Assembly (NCBI GenBank): GCA_965279475.1
Contig: CBDIIA010000003.1
Coordinates: forward strand, 1,984,001-2,048,000
Length of the DNA stretch: 64,000 nucleotides
Origin: Pseudorhodoferax sp965279475
Lineage (GTDB): Bacteria; Pseudomonadota; Gammaproteobacteria; Burkholderiales; Burkholderiaceae_C
Direction: 5' to 3'
Part shown: one piece after another, positions 17,317 to 26,848 of the stretch
Layout of the letters: every line of letters begins with the position of its first letter
How positions within the stretch are numbered: position 1 is the stretch's first letter
Made by a program: the position numbers and the translations under genes
Notes under the pieces: generated by a model
The model's database searches: none
Told to the model about the DNA's origin: nothing
What the model saw: only the letters and a program-made list of their open reading frames with translations

Positions 17317-18744
17317 ATGAACAATGACCCTGCCGGGGCCGGCAACCCCCTCGTCGTGGCCGTATTGGCTGCCTCCATTCTGCTCGCGTCGCTGGGCATC
17401 AGCATCGCCACCGTGGCGCTTCCGACGCTCGCCCGAGCGTTCTCCGCCGACGTGCAGGAAGTCCAATGGGTCGTGCTGGCCTATCTGCTCGGGGTGACAG
17501 TGGCCATCGTGTCGGCCGGGCGTCTGGGCGACGTCCGCGGCCATCGCGGCGTGCTGCTCTGCGGCCTGGTGCTGTTCACGTCGGCATCGGCCGCGTGTGT
17601 GCTGGCACCGAGCCTGCGCTGGCTGATCGCCGGCCGGGCTGCACAGGGCGTGGGTGCGGCGATCCTGATGTCGCTGCCGATGTCGATCGCCAAGGGCCTG
17701 GTCGGCCAGGCCCGTGTGGGCACGGCCATGGGCCTGCTTGGAACGATGTCGGCCATCGGCACGGCGCTGGGGCCTTCGCTGGGCGGCATCCTGATCGGCG
17801 CGCTGGGCTGGCAGGCCGCGTTCGCGTTCCTTGCCCTTTGCGGCGCGGCCATCCTGCTGCTGGCCTGGCATGCGATTCCCGTGGCGCGGGCGGCCGGTGG
17901 TGTGGCCGCCGGCCGCATGGATTGGGCCGGCAACCTCTGGCTGTCGATCGCCCTGCTCTGCCTGGCGCTGTCGGCCACGGGGGCCAAGGTCGGCATGGAC
18001 CTGCCGCCATGGCTGCCGCTGGCTTTCGCCGCCACCGCGCTGGTGGTGTTCGTCCGCACCGAACTGGCGGCCGACAATCCCCTGGTGCCCGTCGCCCTGC
18101 TGCGCGCGCGGTCGCTGTCGACATCGCTGGCCATGAACGTGCTGGTCGGCGCGATCATGATGGCCACGCTGGTGGTGGGGCCCTTCTTCCTTTCGTTCGG
18201 AATAGGGCTGAGTGAAGCCGGCACCGGCATGGTGATGGCCGTCGGCCCCATCGCCGCGGCGCTGTCGGGCGTTCCGGCCGGACGTATCACCGACCGCTTC
18301 GGCGCAGACCGGACCTTGCTGGCCGGACTGGCGCTGTCCACTGCGGGGCTTTGCGGCTTCGCCGTTCTGCCGACTTTGATCGAGGTGCCCGGCTACCTGG
18401 TGGCGCTGGTGCTGATCACACCGGGATTCCAGCTCTTCCTGGCCGCCAACAACACGGCCGTGATGCTCGAGGCGGCGGACCGGCACAAGGGCATGGTTTC
18501 CGGCCTGCTCGGACTGTCCCGCAACCTGGGCTTCATGGTCGGGGCGTCGCTGCTGCCGCTGTTGTTCACGTCCGTGCTGGGAGGCCGGGGCGTGGCCGCC
18601 AGTTCGGCCCAGGCCATCGGCAAAGCCTTCTCCGCCACCTTCCTGGTCGCCGCCGGCCTGTGCGTGCTGGCCATCGTGCTCGCACACGTCGGCACAGCGG
18701 CCAGGCGCGCCATGCCCCCTTCGAGGAACCCGTCTCCGCCCTGA
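17317..18744 (+). CDS. MFS transporter, DHA2 (drug efflux) type
   Basis: 475 residues with about 14 hydrophobic segments. Family signs: the N-terminal SLGISIATVALPTLAR helix, VQWVVLAYLLGVTVAIVSAG with the loop GRLGDVRGHR, and motif C-like GTALGPSLGGILIGALGWQA. DHA2 members export drugs, dyes or metabolites using the proton gradient. Divergent from the MerR gene and preceded by its 19-bp-spacer promoter, it is probably switched on by the MerR ligand. Substrate unknown. Confidence 0.9.
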   Translation: MNNDPAGAGNPLVVAVLAASILLASLGISIATVALPTLARAFSADVQEVQWVVLAYLLGVTVAIVSAGRLGDVRGHRGVLLCGLVLFTSASAACVLAPSLRWLIAGRAAQGVGAAILMSLPMSIAKGLVGQARVGTAMGLLGTMSAIGTALGPSLGGILIGALGWQAAFAFLALCGAAILLLAWHAIPVARAAGGVAAGRMDWAGNLWLSIALLCLALSATGAKVGMDLPPWLPLAFAATALVVFVRTELAADNPLVPVALLRARSLSTSLAMNVLVGAIMMATLVVGPFFLSFGIGLSEAGTGMVMAVGPIAAALSGVPAGRITDRFGADRTLLAGLALSTAGLCGFAVLPTLIEVPGYLVALVLITPGFQLFLAANNTAVMLEAADRHKGMVSGLLGLSRNLGFMVGASLLPLLFTSVLGGRGVAASSAQAIGKAFSATFLVAAGLCVLAIVLAHVGTAARRAMPPSRNPSPP

Positions 18745-18767
18745 AGCGTTTGCTTCCTGGGGGAGAC

Positions 18768-20096
18768 TCACAAGCTAGCCACAAGCTGCCGGGCAGTTTT
18801 GGCACTGACGCCTTTGCCTGTGATGGCCAGCGCCGCAGGGTTGGCCAGCATCCGCTGGAACACCATCCGCACTTCTTCTGCGCCGATGTCATCGACCATC
18901 GCCAGCGTTGCGGCCATCGGCATCACGGTGCCGTTGGCGAAGAGTTCGTCGAGGGCCTGCTCCATCGCGGCGTAGGTTCGCTCTGCGGCACGGACCCGCG
19001 ACACGGTCAGCTGGTTCTTGGCCCGCTCCAGATGCACGGGGTCGATCCCGGTGGCTTGCGCACGCAGCAGGCGGCCCGTCGCGGTCAGCAACGCGTCGAC
19101 CTTGTCCGGCGTGGTGACCGCATGCACGATGAAGTTGGCCCATACGTCTCCGCTTTCCATCGTCGCATAGGCCGTGTAGGCCAGGCCGAGCTGTTCGCGC
19201 ACCGTGTCGACCAGCGGTGACGACATCCCTTCCCCAAACACGTGGGCGGCCAGCGACGCTGCAAGGCGCCGGCGCTGTGGCGTCCCCTCCTGCTCGCCCG
19301 CGGGCATCAGCGGGTAGGCGATGTTCACGAACACCTGCGACACCTGCGTGAAACGCCGGGCCAGCGGATGGCCGACGTACTTCGCAGCAGCGGGCTGCTG
19401 CGCCACACACAGGTCGTTTGACGGGCGCATGCCTGCAAACAGTTCTGCGGCCAGCGCCACCCAGGCGTCGACGTCGAAGTTGCCGGCCGCAACGACGACG
19501 GTCTTTTCCGCGACATAGTGCTGCTGCACGTGGTGGACCAGATCCTGCCGGGTGAAACCCTCGATGTTGGCGACGGTGCCGATCACCGGCATGCCCATCG
19601 GGTCGTCGCCCCAGATGGCGCGGTCGAGCAGGTCGCTGGCGCTGTCTTCCGGATCCTCGTCGTACTCGATGGCCTCCTGCCGGATCACCTCCAGCTCGCG
19701 CTGCAGTTCGTTCTGGGGAAACGTGCTGTTCAGGACGATGTCCGCCGTCATGCGCAGCAGCGCCTGCGTGTGCCGCCCCAGTCCGGTCATGAAGTAGCCG
19801 GTGGTGTCTTTTCCGGTGAAGGCATTGACCTCGGCGCCCAGGCGCTCCGCGTCCAGGTTGATCGCCTGCACGGAGCGGGTGGCGGTGCCCTTGAACGCCA
19901 TGTGCTCGAGGACATGGCTGATGCCGTTGGTGGCGGGCGTCTCGTCGCGGGAGCCCACGCGCAGGAACACGCCCACGCTGGCACTCTGCACGTGGGGCAT
20001 GGGCAGCGCCAGCAGGCGCACTCCGTTCGCGAGGGTGTGAAAGGCCATGGCGGGCTGCTCCGCCTTTGTTGCCGCAAGAGGCTTCTGTTGGGTCAT
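18768..20096 (-). CDS. M16 (insulinase/pitrilysin-like) zinc peptidase
   Basis: 442 residues from the ATG at 20096 (an in-frame extension to 20141 is possible). The inverted zinc motif HxxEH is His61-Val-Leu-Glu64-His65 in NGISHVLEHMAFKGT, with the downstream acidic stretch ELEVIRQEAIEYDEDPED that holds the third ligand. The active N-terminal and inactive C-terminal M16 halves are both present, as in mitochondrial processing peptidase-like bacterial enzymes. No signal peptide is seen. Not obviously linked in function to its neighbours. Confidence 0.92.
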   Translation of the reverse strand: MTQQKPLAATKAEQPAMAFHTLANGVRLLALPMPHVQSASVGVFLRVGSRDETPATNGISHVLEHMAFKGTATRSVQAINLDAERLGAEVNAFTGKDTTGYFMTGLGRHTQALLRMTADIVLNSTFPQNELQRELEVIRQEAIEYDEDPEDSASDLLDRAIWGDDPMGMPVIGTVANIEGFTRQDLVHHVQQHYVAEKTVVVAAGNFDVDAWVALAAELFAGMRPSNDLCVAQQPAAAKYVGHPLARRFTQVSQVFVNIAYPLMPAGEQEGTPQRRRLAASLAAHVFGEGMSSPLVDTVREQLGLAYTAYATMESGDVWANFIVHAVTTPDKVDALLTATGRLLRAQATGIDPVHLERAKNQLTVSRVRAAERTYAAMEQALDELFANGTVMPMAATLAMVDDIGAEEVRMVFQRMLANPAALAITGKGVSAKTARQLVASL

Positions 20097-20206
20097 GGGC
20101 CATTTTCTTCGGTTCCCGCCGGGATCCGCAGGGGGACGCATGGGCGGGCGTGCCGAACTGAACGACAGGAAAGTTCAGAAAGGCCGCTCGCCCAGCTGGC
20201 CTCCGG

Positions 20207-20490
20207 TCACGACCGGGTCGGCGGCCACAGGCGAGCGGTATGCACCAAGGTCAAGATCCAGACGGTATCGACCCGCACCTCATAGACCAGCCGATAGCTC
20301 TCGTGTGGGATCAACTCGCGTGTACCCGGGATCTGTCCGGGCCGTCCCAGCAGGGATGCTCGGCCAGCCGGCCGACAGCTGCCGAGAAAAGCTCATCGAT
20401 GCGGATGGCGGCGAGCGGGTTGTCATTCGCGATGAAGTCGACGATATCGGCGCGGTCTTGCTCGGCGGACAAGGTCCACAGGACCCTCAC
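20207..20490 (-). pseudogene. RelE/ParE-type toxin, frameshifted
   Basis: GTG at 20490 overlaps the antitoxin stop (GTGA). The frame reads VRVLWTLSAEQDRADIVDFI and on to GRLAEHP, then runs into a stop about 20 codons later. The -1/+1 shifted frame from about 20352 continues with family-like sequence LLGRPGQIPGTRELIPHESY and RLVYEVRVDTVWILTLVHTA to a stop at 20207. One missing C in a CCC/CCCC run explains the break. So the toxin is probably inactive here, unless the missing base is a sequencing error. RelE/ParE toxins cut mRNA or block gyrase. Confidence 0.75.
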
Positions 20491-20780
20491 GCGTCGGCGC
20501 CACCAACTTTGGCCCGCAGTGCAGAGCGGCGGGCAGCAGAGCGGACCTCGACATCGGCGTCACTGGCGTACTGACCGGACGCGATCTGCGCGCGCGCCGC
20601 ATCGACCTTGGCGCGCAGGAAGGCATCGTACTCGCGGGTCTGCCGCTGGCGCTCGATGAACTCGCGCATCAGTTCGCGCACAACCTGCGACGCAGGGCGG
20701 TGGCTGGCCTCAGCCTCGGCCATGAAGGCGTCACGAAGCTCCGGCTCCAGCTTCATGGTGAACATGGCTTCTCTGGACAT
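20487..20780 (-). CDS. Ribbon-helix-helix antitoxin
   Basis: 97 residues from the ATG at 20780 (ATGs at 20765 and 20756 are alternatives). The N-terminus MFTMKLEPELRDAFMAEAE and ASQVVRELMREFIERQRQ fits a RHH DNA-binding domain as in ParD/CopG-like antitoxins, with a charged C-terminal tail that would bind toxin. It directly precedes and overlaps the broken RelE/ParE toxin gene, as expected for a type II pair. Confidence 0.8.
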   Translation of the reverse strand: MSREAMFTMKLEPELRDAFMAEAEASHRPASQVVRELMREFIERQRQTREYDAFLRAKVDAARAQIASGQYASDADVEVRSAARRSALRAKVGGADA

Positions 20781-20904
20781 GACCGGGGCGAATCTTCCCT
20801 GGGTCGCGGCAAGCGTGGCGGAGCTATTGGGCCGCGACGTCGACGAGATCATTCAGGCCTGCAGTTCCAATAGCCGACGGATGTTCGACCTTCCAGGCAA
20901 TTGA

Positions 20905-21267
20905 CGGGGGTTCTGCCTAGCTGTTTCCGGGGGTGCCTGCACAAGCACCCAGAAGGACACGGTTTCACTCCCACTCCATCATCAACAGGCCGTCCAAACC
21001 CGCATGGTTAAAGGACTTGGCTGTGATCGACATGGGTCTTTACCGTCGCTTTTACCGTCAGAAACGCAGATCTTTTGCTGGCGCGGGAGATGGAGCGATT
21101 TGCGGGGCATCGACGTTTTCGACAACATCATCAATCAGGGAGAAGGATACCAAGTTACGCACCACTTGGTGCTGCCACAGTCTTGTGTATACGCCAGGAT
21201 GCAGCAGCAACTATGGCCAAGTCCTAAGTCCGAAGCACGAGTGACTTACCGGCAAACATGCGCGATA
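20905..21267. other. Gene-free stretch at the chromosome/accessory junction
   Basis: 363 bases with no supported gene. It marks the change from ordinary chromosomal genes to lower-GC defence genes. A minus-strand 23-codon frame at 20966-21034 ends FNHAGLDGLLMMEWE, which looks like the tail of a longer protein. A near-repeat ACCGTCGCTTTTACCGTC is at about 21042-21060. I cannot identify an attachment site with certainty. Confidence 0.4.
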
Positions 21268-24200
21268 TCAGCTGGAACAAAAGATTCGCATGGCAACGTT
21301 TGCGCGAGCTGCAGATGTCTGGAGTGTGCCAAGGTAATAAGCCATCTGGAGTGACAACGGAGTTGGTCCCGCAGGGCGCGTGAGTTGTCGAACAAGTTCC
21401 TTCTTGCTGAGCGTACGGCCGGCAAAGATCCAGATCTCCTTTGCGTACTGTGCGGACTGGATGCCACGTTTGATCTCGCCCCAGGTGACTTGGAGATTCG
21501 GGTTCGAGGATCTCAGCACTCGATGCGGAACCTGCCGATAGTCATCCGTCGACCAGGGTGATGCCCACCAGGTGGAGCGATCCTGGAGCCGCGCGCCGCG
21601 TGCGATGAAGGCAAGAGACGCCATCGCCTGACGACCAACGATCTGCATGGCACTCACGCTCATCGAGTTGTCGTTGACCTTGGCATGCACGAACACCACG
21701 CGACGAGGGCTCTCACCCTTGAACATGAAATCGGCTTGCTCCTGACCACCGTCGTCGCACACCATCGTGTCAAACGTCTGCAGCTCTTGAGCGAGTGCAG
21801 GGTCCAGCGCGTGCAAGGGTCGTGCCCTGGCATTTGAGCGAGCGCCGTGACTGGAGAGCCCGAACTCAGCGAAGACGCCGCCGAAAACGGAACCTGCCAC
21901 CCACTGCCTCGCGTTTCCTCCACCCTTCTCGGACGTGACTTGCTCGAGCCACGGCGAAGGCGTGAGCATCTCCAGAGGTGATCCTTCCTCCCGACCCGCG
22001 GCGATCGCGTCAATGTCTAGACCAGTTTGATAGAAGAGCCGCTTTGCATAGGTGAGATCGGATCCACTCGGTATGACCCGAAATGCCTGCTCCTTGTTGA
22101 GGGCGCGCACCAAGGATGCTGGTTCAGTCGAGGGAGAGTTGGGGTCTCTGACGAATGCGTCCAGTTCTGGTGATTCGATGTCATAGCGGCCTTTAGGCCG
22201 AACATTGCCTGTGACCGTGTACGTGATTTTGCCGTTCAGGACCTTGCCAGCCACATTCAGGCTGAAAGCCCCGGATCCGTCAACATCGACGCAGGTTTCT
22301 GCTTGTCGAAGAGATTCGCACTTCGTGGCATGCCAGCCGGCTGTATCCAACGAGGTGTCGAGCAGGTCGTAGAAGTCGAACAGGACGTTCATGGGTAGAG
22401 CGTCTTGTACAGGCGGTGCTGCGACTGAGCGCGCGAATCGCTCGAAGACACCGCTGATGAGCGCATTCGAATCAAGGATGGCGGCCAGATGCTGGAGCCA
22501 CATATAGTATTCGTTGACCGACCGTCGTTGTGTGCGTGCGCTGTAGTCGGAAACGCTGGCTCGGTCGATCGACAGGTAGCGTGTCACCGGCGTGTCCTGC
22601 AGACGCATCGATGCCCGAACTGAGTGCAGGGCTTGGCTGCTTTGCGACAAGTCAAAAAAGCCGCTGGCGAAGTCGTGCATCCGAGCTGTGACTGAGCGGA
22701 CGGCGGACTCGGACAAGTCCAACCCGATGGCGGATGCTTGGGACACTCTGGATACGATCCCCTTCCCGTTCGCCGGAATCAGGCGCTGAAGATGTTCCGC
22801 GGACTCCGGCTCAAGCCCGAGGGCGTCCAGGTCAATCACGATGCCCTCGGTGTCCAGGATGAACACCCGCGCGCCAATCCGGCCAAGCACCATAACGCCC
22901 AGGCCCCAGATCGGTAGGGAGTGTCGGATCAACAGCTCTGAATTCTTGCAAGTCAGGTAGTGAATCAACCGGACCGAGCCCGGCTCAGCGACTCCAGGTT
23001 GGAGGATCGTCACGTTGTAGCGGTCCTCAAGCTGCATTGCCTCGGCGCAGGCTTTCGTCAGGTCGTCGAGCGTGGCAGTGTGAGAGTACCGGTAGATGGA
23101 TGTTCTAAGGGGAACCGCAAAATCTGCGTACCTGGGAGGCTCGAGGGCGTCGTCCAGCGGAACACGCTCTCGAAAGTCGCCCGCCAAGTACTGGTAGGGA
23201 GCCACGCTCTGCAAGAGCAGTCCCGGCAAGTTCGACTCTTGTTCAAGAGCGCGCTTTGGGTCCTTGGCAAAGTGCTGCTCGTAGCGGGTGTATCGCTCAA
23301 ATCGGGCGTGAGCATCGGCCTGTATGTCCGCGCTGGCAAATACGGTTGCAACTTCTTTGCCGGGCGCGGCCCGATCAAGCACCCGGATGATGCGACCAAT
23401 CTGCTGGATCGTTGCACGCGACGCGGAGAACGGCTCATAGATCGCGATGGCCGCGAAAGTGCTGTCGTCGACGCCTTCGAGAAGCTTCCATTGATGGAGC
23501 CAGTACTCGATGGGGCCACTCTCAGGCGCTCGCAACGCCCGATTCACGCTCTGGAACTCCAGCTTGCCCGCGTCGTCACGCTTCACGTTGTCATGGATGA
23601 GAACAGCGCTGCTGCCTAAGCTCTTTAGCGCGTCGCGCATGAGAATCAGCGATTCATGATCGGCGCACCGCACGATCACGCGTCTGGGGCCGCGCGCTGC
23701 GGGCCAGTACTGCTTGTCCAAAACTGATGTCTTGAACTTTTTCAGGGCATCGGAGAATTCCGAAGGACTGCAGCCGCTCTTGGGTAGATGCTGGGCACCT
23801 GCAAAGGTTACTGGCCGGACTAAATGCTGGTTGGTCGCCTCTTCATAGCCAAGGTTGAAAGCGAAGTTCCCGCGCACCTGAAAGTACTTGAAATCGTTGC
23901 GGTACGGCGTCGCACTGAACAACACCGTGGGACGCGCCAGCTCACGAATGCACTGGGACCAGACAAATGCCGGTTCGTAGTGACCTTCATCAACGATGAC
24001 GAGATCGAAGTCGGAGAGTGCTGCACGGACGAGATCCGCTTGTGGAGCGGTCCATTCAGACGATCGAGGTGCATCGGTAGGGGCTTCGTCGCGCTCGGTC
24101 GGGTAGCGGCCAGTGAGCCGATGTGCAGGTCGAGGCGGTCGAAGGATTTGAGCCAAGGCGCTGAAGGTTCCCACAACGATCAGCCGCTCGCCCTTCGGAT

Positions 24201-24759
24201 AGGAGCATAAGGTCGCCGTCGTCGAGGGCAGAAGCCTCATGACGCCATCGGCAGTCATCTGGGTATCCGTCGGTACGGCATCGACACGTTGGGACGCCCT
24301 GAGCCCAGTTGTCCCGTACTCAAGTTCAAAGTGCTTCCAGAACCTCCAGTGGACATCGTTCAACATCTGATCCACGAGCGACCTTCGTGGCGTGATGATG
24401 AGCGTCCTGCGAACCTTCGGTAGCGCGCAGGCCAAAGTAGCAATCACGCCAGACTTGCCTGTTCCCGTGGGCATCTTGATGAGTGCAGACTCGGATGGCG
24501 TGCTTCCTGCAACCGCGCCGATGTAGGCCACTGCAGCGCCTACAGCTCGACGTTGGGGTGCCCAGAGGCCGGTTGACGGTCGATACATGCGTGAGTCGGT
24601 GGCCGCCGTCCAGAACTTGTGGCTCGACAGCGCCGCCATCGCTTGGTCGAAATACTGCTGTTCGCCTGCTGTTCGAGTGGGCGGCACGCAGCATGTGCCG
24701 CCGAGGCGGGACATATCAGTGCTCGCGGGATCGGTGATGTCCAAGTCCGATAGCTGCAA
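21268..24759 (-). CDS. DEAD/DEAH-like helicase, possible helicase-nuclease (defence)
   Basis: 1163 residues. The TTG at 24759 follows a strong GGAAGGA site; an ATG at 24714 is an alternative. The helicase core is in the first 480 residues: Walker A MPTGTGKS (96-103), variant box DEGH (257-260), SATP (282-285), and motif VI QQIGRIIRV (about 465). The remainder is long and unrecognised. Near residue 1000-1030, QEQADFMFKGESPRRVVFVH followed by AKV resembles the D...xxK core of PD-(D/E)XK nucleases, but the match is weak. Location beside AbiE and restriction genes suggests phage defence. No partner methylase is adjacent. Confidence 0.75.
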   Translation of the reverse strand: MQLSDLDITDPASTDMSRLGGTCCVPPTRTAGEQQYFDQAMAALSSHKFWTAATDSRMYRPSTGLWAPQRRAVGAAVAYIGAVAGSTPSESALIKMPTGTGKSGVIATLACALPKVRRTLIITPRRSLVDQMLNDVHWRFWKHFELEYGTTGLRASQRVDAVPTDTQMTADGVMRLLPSTTATLCSYPKGERLIVVGTFSALAQILRPPRPAHRLTGRYPTERDEAPTDAPRSSEWTAPQADLVRAALSDFDLVIVDEGHYEPAFVWSQCIRELARPTVLFSATPYRNDFKYFQVRGNFAFNLGYEEATNQHLVRPVTFAGAQHLPKSGCSPSEFSDALKKFKTSVLDKQYWPAARGPRRVIVRCADHESLILMRDALKSLGSSAVLIHDNVKRDDAGKLEFQSVNRALRAPESGPIEYWLHQWKLLEGVDDSTFAAIAIYEPFSASRATIQQIGRIIRVLDRAAPGKEVATVFASADIQADAHARFERYTRYEQHFAKDPKRALEQESNLPGLLLQSVAPYQYLAGDFRERVPLDDALEPPRYADFAVPLRTSIYRYSHTATLDDLTKACAEAMQLEDRYNVTILQPGVAEPGSVRLIHYLTCKNSELLIRHSLPIWGLGVMVLGRIGARVFILDTEGIVIDLDALGLEPESAEHLQRLIPANGKGIVSRVSQASAIGLDLSESAVRSVTARMHDFASGFFDLSQSSQALHSVRASMRLQDTPVTRYLSIDRASVSDYSARTQRRSVNEYYMWLQHLAAILDSNALISGVFERFARSVAAPPVQDALPMNVLFDFYDLLDTSLDTAGWHATKCESLRQAETCVDVDGSGAFSLNVAGKVLNGKITYTVTGNVRPKGRYDIESPELDAFVRDPNSPSTEPASLVRALNKEQAFRVIPSGSDLTYAKRLFYQTGLDIDAIAAGREEGSPLEMLTPSPWLEQVTSEKGGGNARQWVAGSVFGGVFAEFGLSSHGARSNARARPLHALDPALAQELQTFDTMVCDDGGQEQADFMFKGESPRRVVFVHAKVNDNSMSVSAMQIVGRQAMASLAFIARGARLQDRSTWWASPWSTDDYRQVPHRVLRSSNPNLQVTWGEIKRGIQSAQYAKEIWIFAGRTLSKKELVRQLTRPAGPTPLSLQMAYYLGTLQTSAARANVAMRIFCSS

Positions 24760-24811
24760 TTTGTTCTTCCTTCCATATTTCCGGTCACATCGGATCGGCT
24801 AGGTGATTGCG

Positions 24812-24831
24812 GCCGGCGCTTTGTCGCCGGC
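24812..24831 (-). terminator. GC-rich hairpin between AbiE operon and helicase
   Basis: Arms GCCGGCG/CGCCGGC (7 bp) with a six-base loop, between two minus-strand genes. There is no T-run after it, so it may be a weak terminator or an attenuator rather than a true intrinsic terminator. Confidence 0.35.
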
Positions 24832-24946
24832 ACGAACGGACAAAGCGCGGGCCCCGCTTCCAACGCTCCACTTCTGCTGCACCCCACTCAGCCTTTCGTC
24901 TGGGAAACGCAGTCCATCGACCCGCTCGGGTTGATTTCCTCGTTCG

Positions 24947-25732
24947 TCATCCCGCCGCCTGCGCAGGCAGCTCAATCTCATATGCCTGTGCGATGCGGGC
25001 CACCAACTCAGCGACGGCGACGTTGCCAAGCTGCAGCGTTTTCGGGTCTATGGACGTGTCGGCAGCGACGGCTATAAGGAACCGCATCATGTCGTCGCCG
25101 ATCTTCTTGTCGACCGAAATGCGTGTGGCGGGCGCCAGCAGTTGCGAAAGGCGCAGCACATCGTTGAGGTGTTTGCGCACGTCCTTGGCATCCACTTTGG
25201 CGCCCTGCTCTTTCCGCGCCGTCAGCTCCAACCACGCGATAGCCTTGAGCGGGATCAGCCGGTCTTCGCCGACCCAGGGCAGGCCATCGACTTCGCGGCG
25301 TCCCGCCATGATGAATGCGTAGTAGACCTCGTCCAGCAAGATGGCGGACAAGCTGGCGACGGCTTCGTCCAGCGGTATTGGTGTCAGCTGACTGCCTTCG
25401 GCAGGTTGTAATCCGTCGGGGGCTCTCGCGAATAGCTCAACCATCGCCGGGTAGCGAGCATCAGCGGGCTTCTGGAACCGATAGAAGATTGGTTTTCCCG
25501 TGTCGCTGGCCTGGCGGATCTCGTAACCACCGTCCTCAACGAATTTCCAGAAGGCCTCGCCAAATGCCGGCGTCAGCGCCTCCACATGCAGGACGATGTC
25601 GAGGTCTTTGGTGGCTCGGAATTCCAGCCCGGCCTCCTCCATCGTCAAGGTCGCAGCCGTGCCGCCAATCAGGACGTACTGGTCGACGTATGCCGCAAAC
25701 CGCTCCTGGAAAATGTCCAAACCTCTCACCAT
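24947..25732 (-). CDS. AbiEii-like nucleotidyltransferase toxin (type IV TA)
   Basis: 261 residues. Nucleotidyltransferase core: YVLIGGTAATL followed by the metal-binding pair in ATKDLDIVL, then the helical half (DEAVASLSAILLDEVYYAFI). AbiEii toxins are nucleotidyltransferases (some modify tRNA) that halt growth during phage infection. The ATG overlaps the stop region of the upstream AbiEi-like gene by seven bases, the usual antitoxin-toxin order. Confidence 0.8.
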   Translation of the reverse strand: MVRGLDIFQERFAAYVDQYVLIGGTAATLTMEEAGLEFRATKDLDIVLHVEALTPAFGEAFWKFVEDGGYEIRQASDTGKPIFYRFQKPADARYPAMVELFARAPDGLQPAEGSQLTPIPLDEAVASLSAILLDEVYYAFIMAGRREVDGLPWVGEDRLIPLKAIAWLELTARKEQGAKVDAKDVRKHLNDVLRLSQLLAPATRISVDKKIGDDMMRFLIAVAADTSIDPKTLQLGNVAVAELVARIAQAYEIELPAQAAG

Positions 25733-26721
25733 GGAAGTTGCCCTTTCAGTTCATCCAGTGCGAGCTGGATTCGGTCGTCGGCGTTCTCTTGCAGGCTGAG
25801 CGTGAGCGAGAGCGGGTCCACAGTGGTGGCGTCTGGCATCAACGCCGGGCTGTAGCTCCACAGCTGCCATTCTTGTGCGCCCGCTTCGGGCTCAGGCAAC
25901 TCGCGAACCCCGGCATCTTTCGCAGCTTTCCAGTCGGCCGCGGTCATCGCATACACCGGCCATTTCGGCTCCGTCAGCATGGAATAGCGCGCGAGCGCGC
26001 TCAGACCCGCGATACGACTGGGCCGATGTGCAACGCTCCCATGTGCGGTCACCCAGACCGTGCGCTTGACCGGCGTTCGCAGGTCAGGCTTCGCTCGCTC
26101 CCAAGCTTGCTCCGGTGGGTGCTCCATTCGCAGCCAGCGCGAGCGGCCGACCGTGTATGCGGTAGCCAGCCCGGCCGCAGTCAGCTCCTTGACCGCGCGT
26201 GACAGTGTCATGGGCGTGTAGCCCAAGGCGACTGCGACCTTGGAAGGCTGCCAATCGAATTGCCACGGCTGGCGCAGCAGAGCCGTGATCAGCATGGCTT
26301 GTGCGGACGGGCTCAGCGCCGCTTCAGTGGCCGGAGCGCGCTGCCGAAAATACTCCCGCAGGTCCAGACCCAGGTCCGGCAGGTAGAGTTGGTTGCCCGG
26401 CACGATGAAGGGGACCTTTTGCTCGATCAAGCGTCGACGGTCATAGGAGGCCAGTGCATCGGTGACGTAGACCGCCGGCTGACCGGCCAGGGCCTTGACC
26501 TTGTCCAGCCAGATCCTGACTTCGCTGAGAGACTGCTTGGCTTCGGCCCGCCCTATCGCCAGCACAATGGGCTGCCCAAGCAGTTCAAGCTCGCTGAACT
26601 GGAAGGCGTCACGGAGAAAGTACGGCAGTTCGTTGGCACGCGCCCACGGCTTCACCCCGGGCGCTTGAATGCCCAGGACCTCCTGGAGGTAGTGCAGAAC
26701 GGCGGTCGCGAGAGTTGGCAA
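25726..26721 (-). CDS. AbiEi-like antitoxin/repressor (winged helix)
   Basis: 331 residues from a TTG at 26721 with GGGATGAG upstream. A winged-helix-like segment is present (WQPSKVAVALGYTPMTLSRA then VKELTAAGLATAYTVGRSRW), with a C-terminal domain typical of AbiEi-like proteins. It is the first gene of a toxin-antitoxin operon and probably represses it through the inverted repeat at 26749-26775. Family assignment rests on gene order and partner as much as on motifs. Confidence 0.7.
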   Translation of the reverse strand: MPTLATAVLHYLQEVLGIQAPGVKPWARANELPYFLRDAFQFSELELLGQPIVLAIGRAEAKQSLSEVRIWLDKVKALAGQPAVYVTDALASYDRRRLIEQKVPFIVPGNQLYLPDLGLDLREYFRQRAPATEAALSPSAQAMLITALLRQPWQFDWQPSKVAVALGYTPMTLSRAVKELTAAGLATAYTVGRSRWLRMEHPPEQAWERAKPDLRTPVKRTVWVTAHGSVAHRPSRIAGLSALARYSMLTEPKWPVYAMTAADWKAAKDAGVRELPEPEAGAQEWQLWSYSPALMPDATTVDPLSLTLSLQENADDRIQLALDELKGQLPW

Positions 26722-26748
26722 GGCTCATCCCATATAACTTTAGTTCCG

Positions 26749-26775
26749 CACGATAACACAAGTGATGTTATCGTG
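26749..26775. promoter_or_regulatory. Inverted-repeat operator between AbiE operon and 26849 gene
   Basis: Perfect 10-bp arms CACGATAACA (26749-26758) and TGTTATCGTG (26766-26775) with a 7-base spacer. Extra GTTATC half-sites follow at 26785 and 26795. It sits in the AT-rich divergent promoter region and is a likely site for the AbiEi-like repressor, which in known systems binds inverted repeats. Confidence 0.65.
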
Positions 26776-26848
26776 TAAATTGTTGTTATCATGGCGTTAT
26801 CGACTGCTCGCGGCTCTATGCCGAGCCGTCCGATGAAAGGACCCAGAC

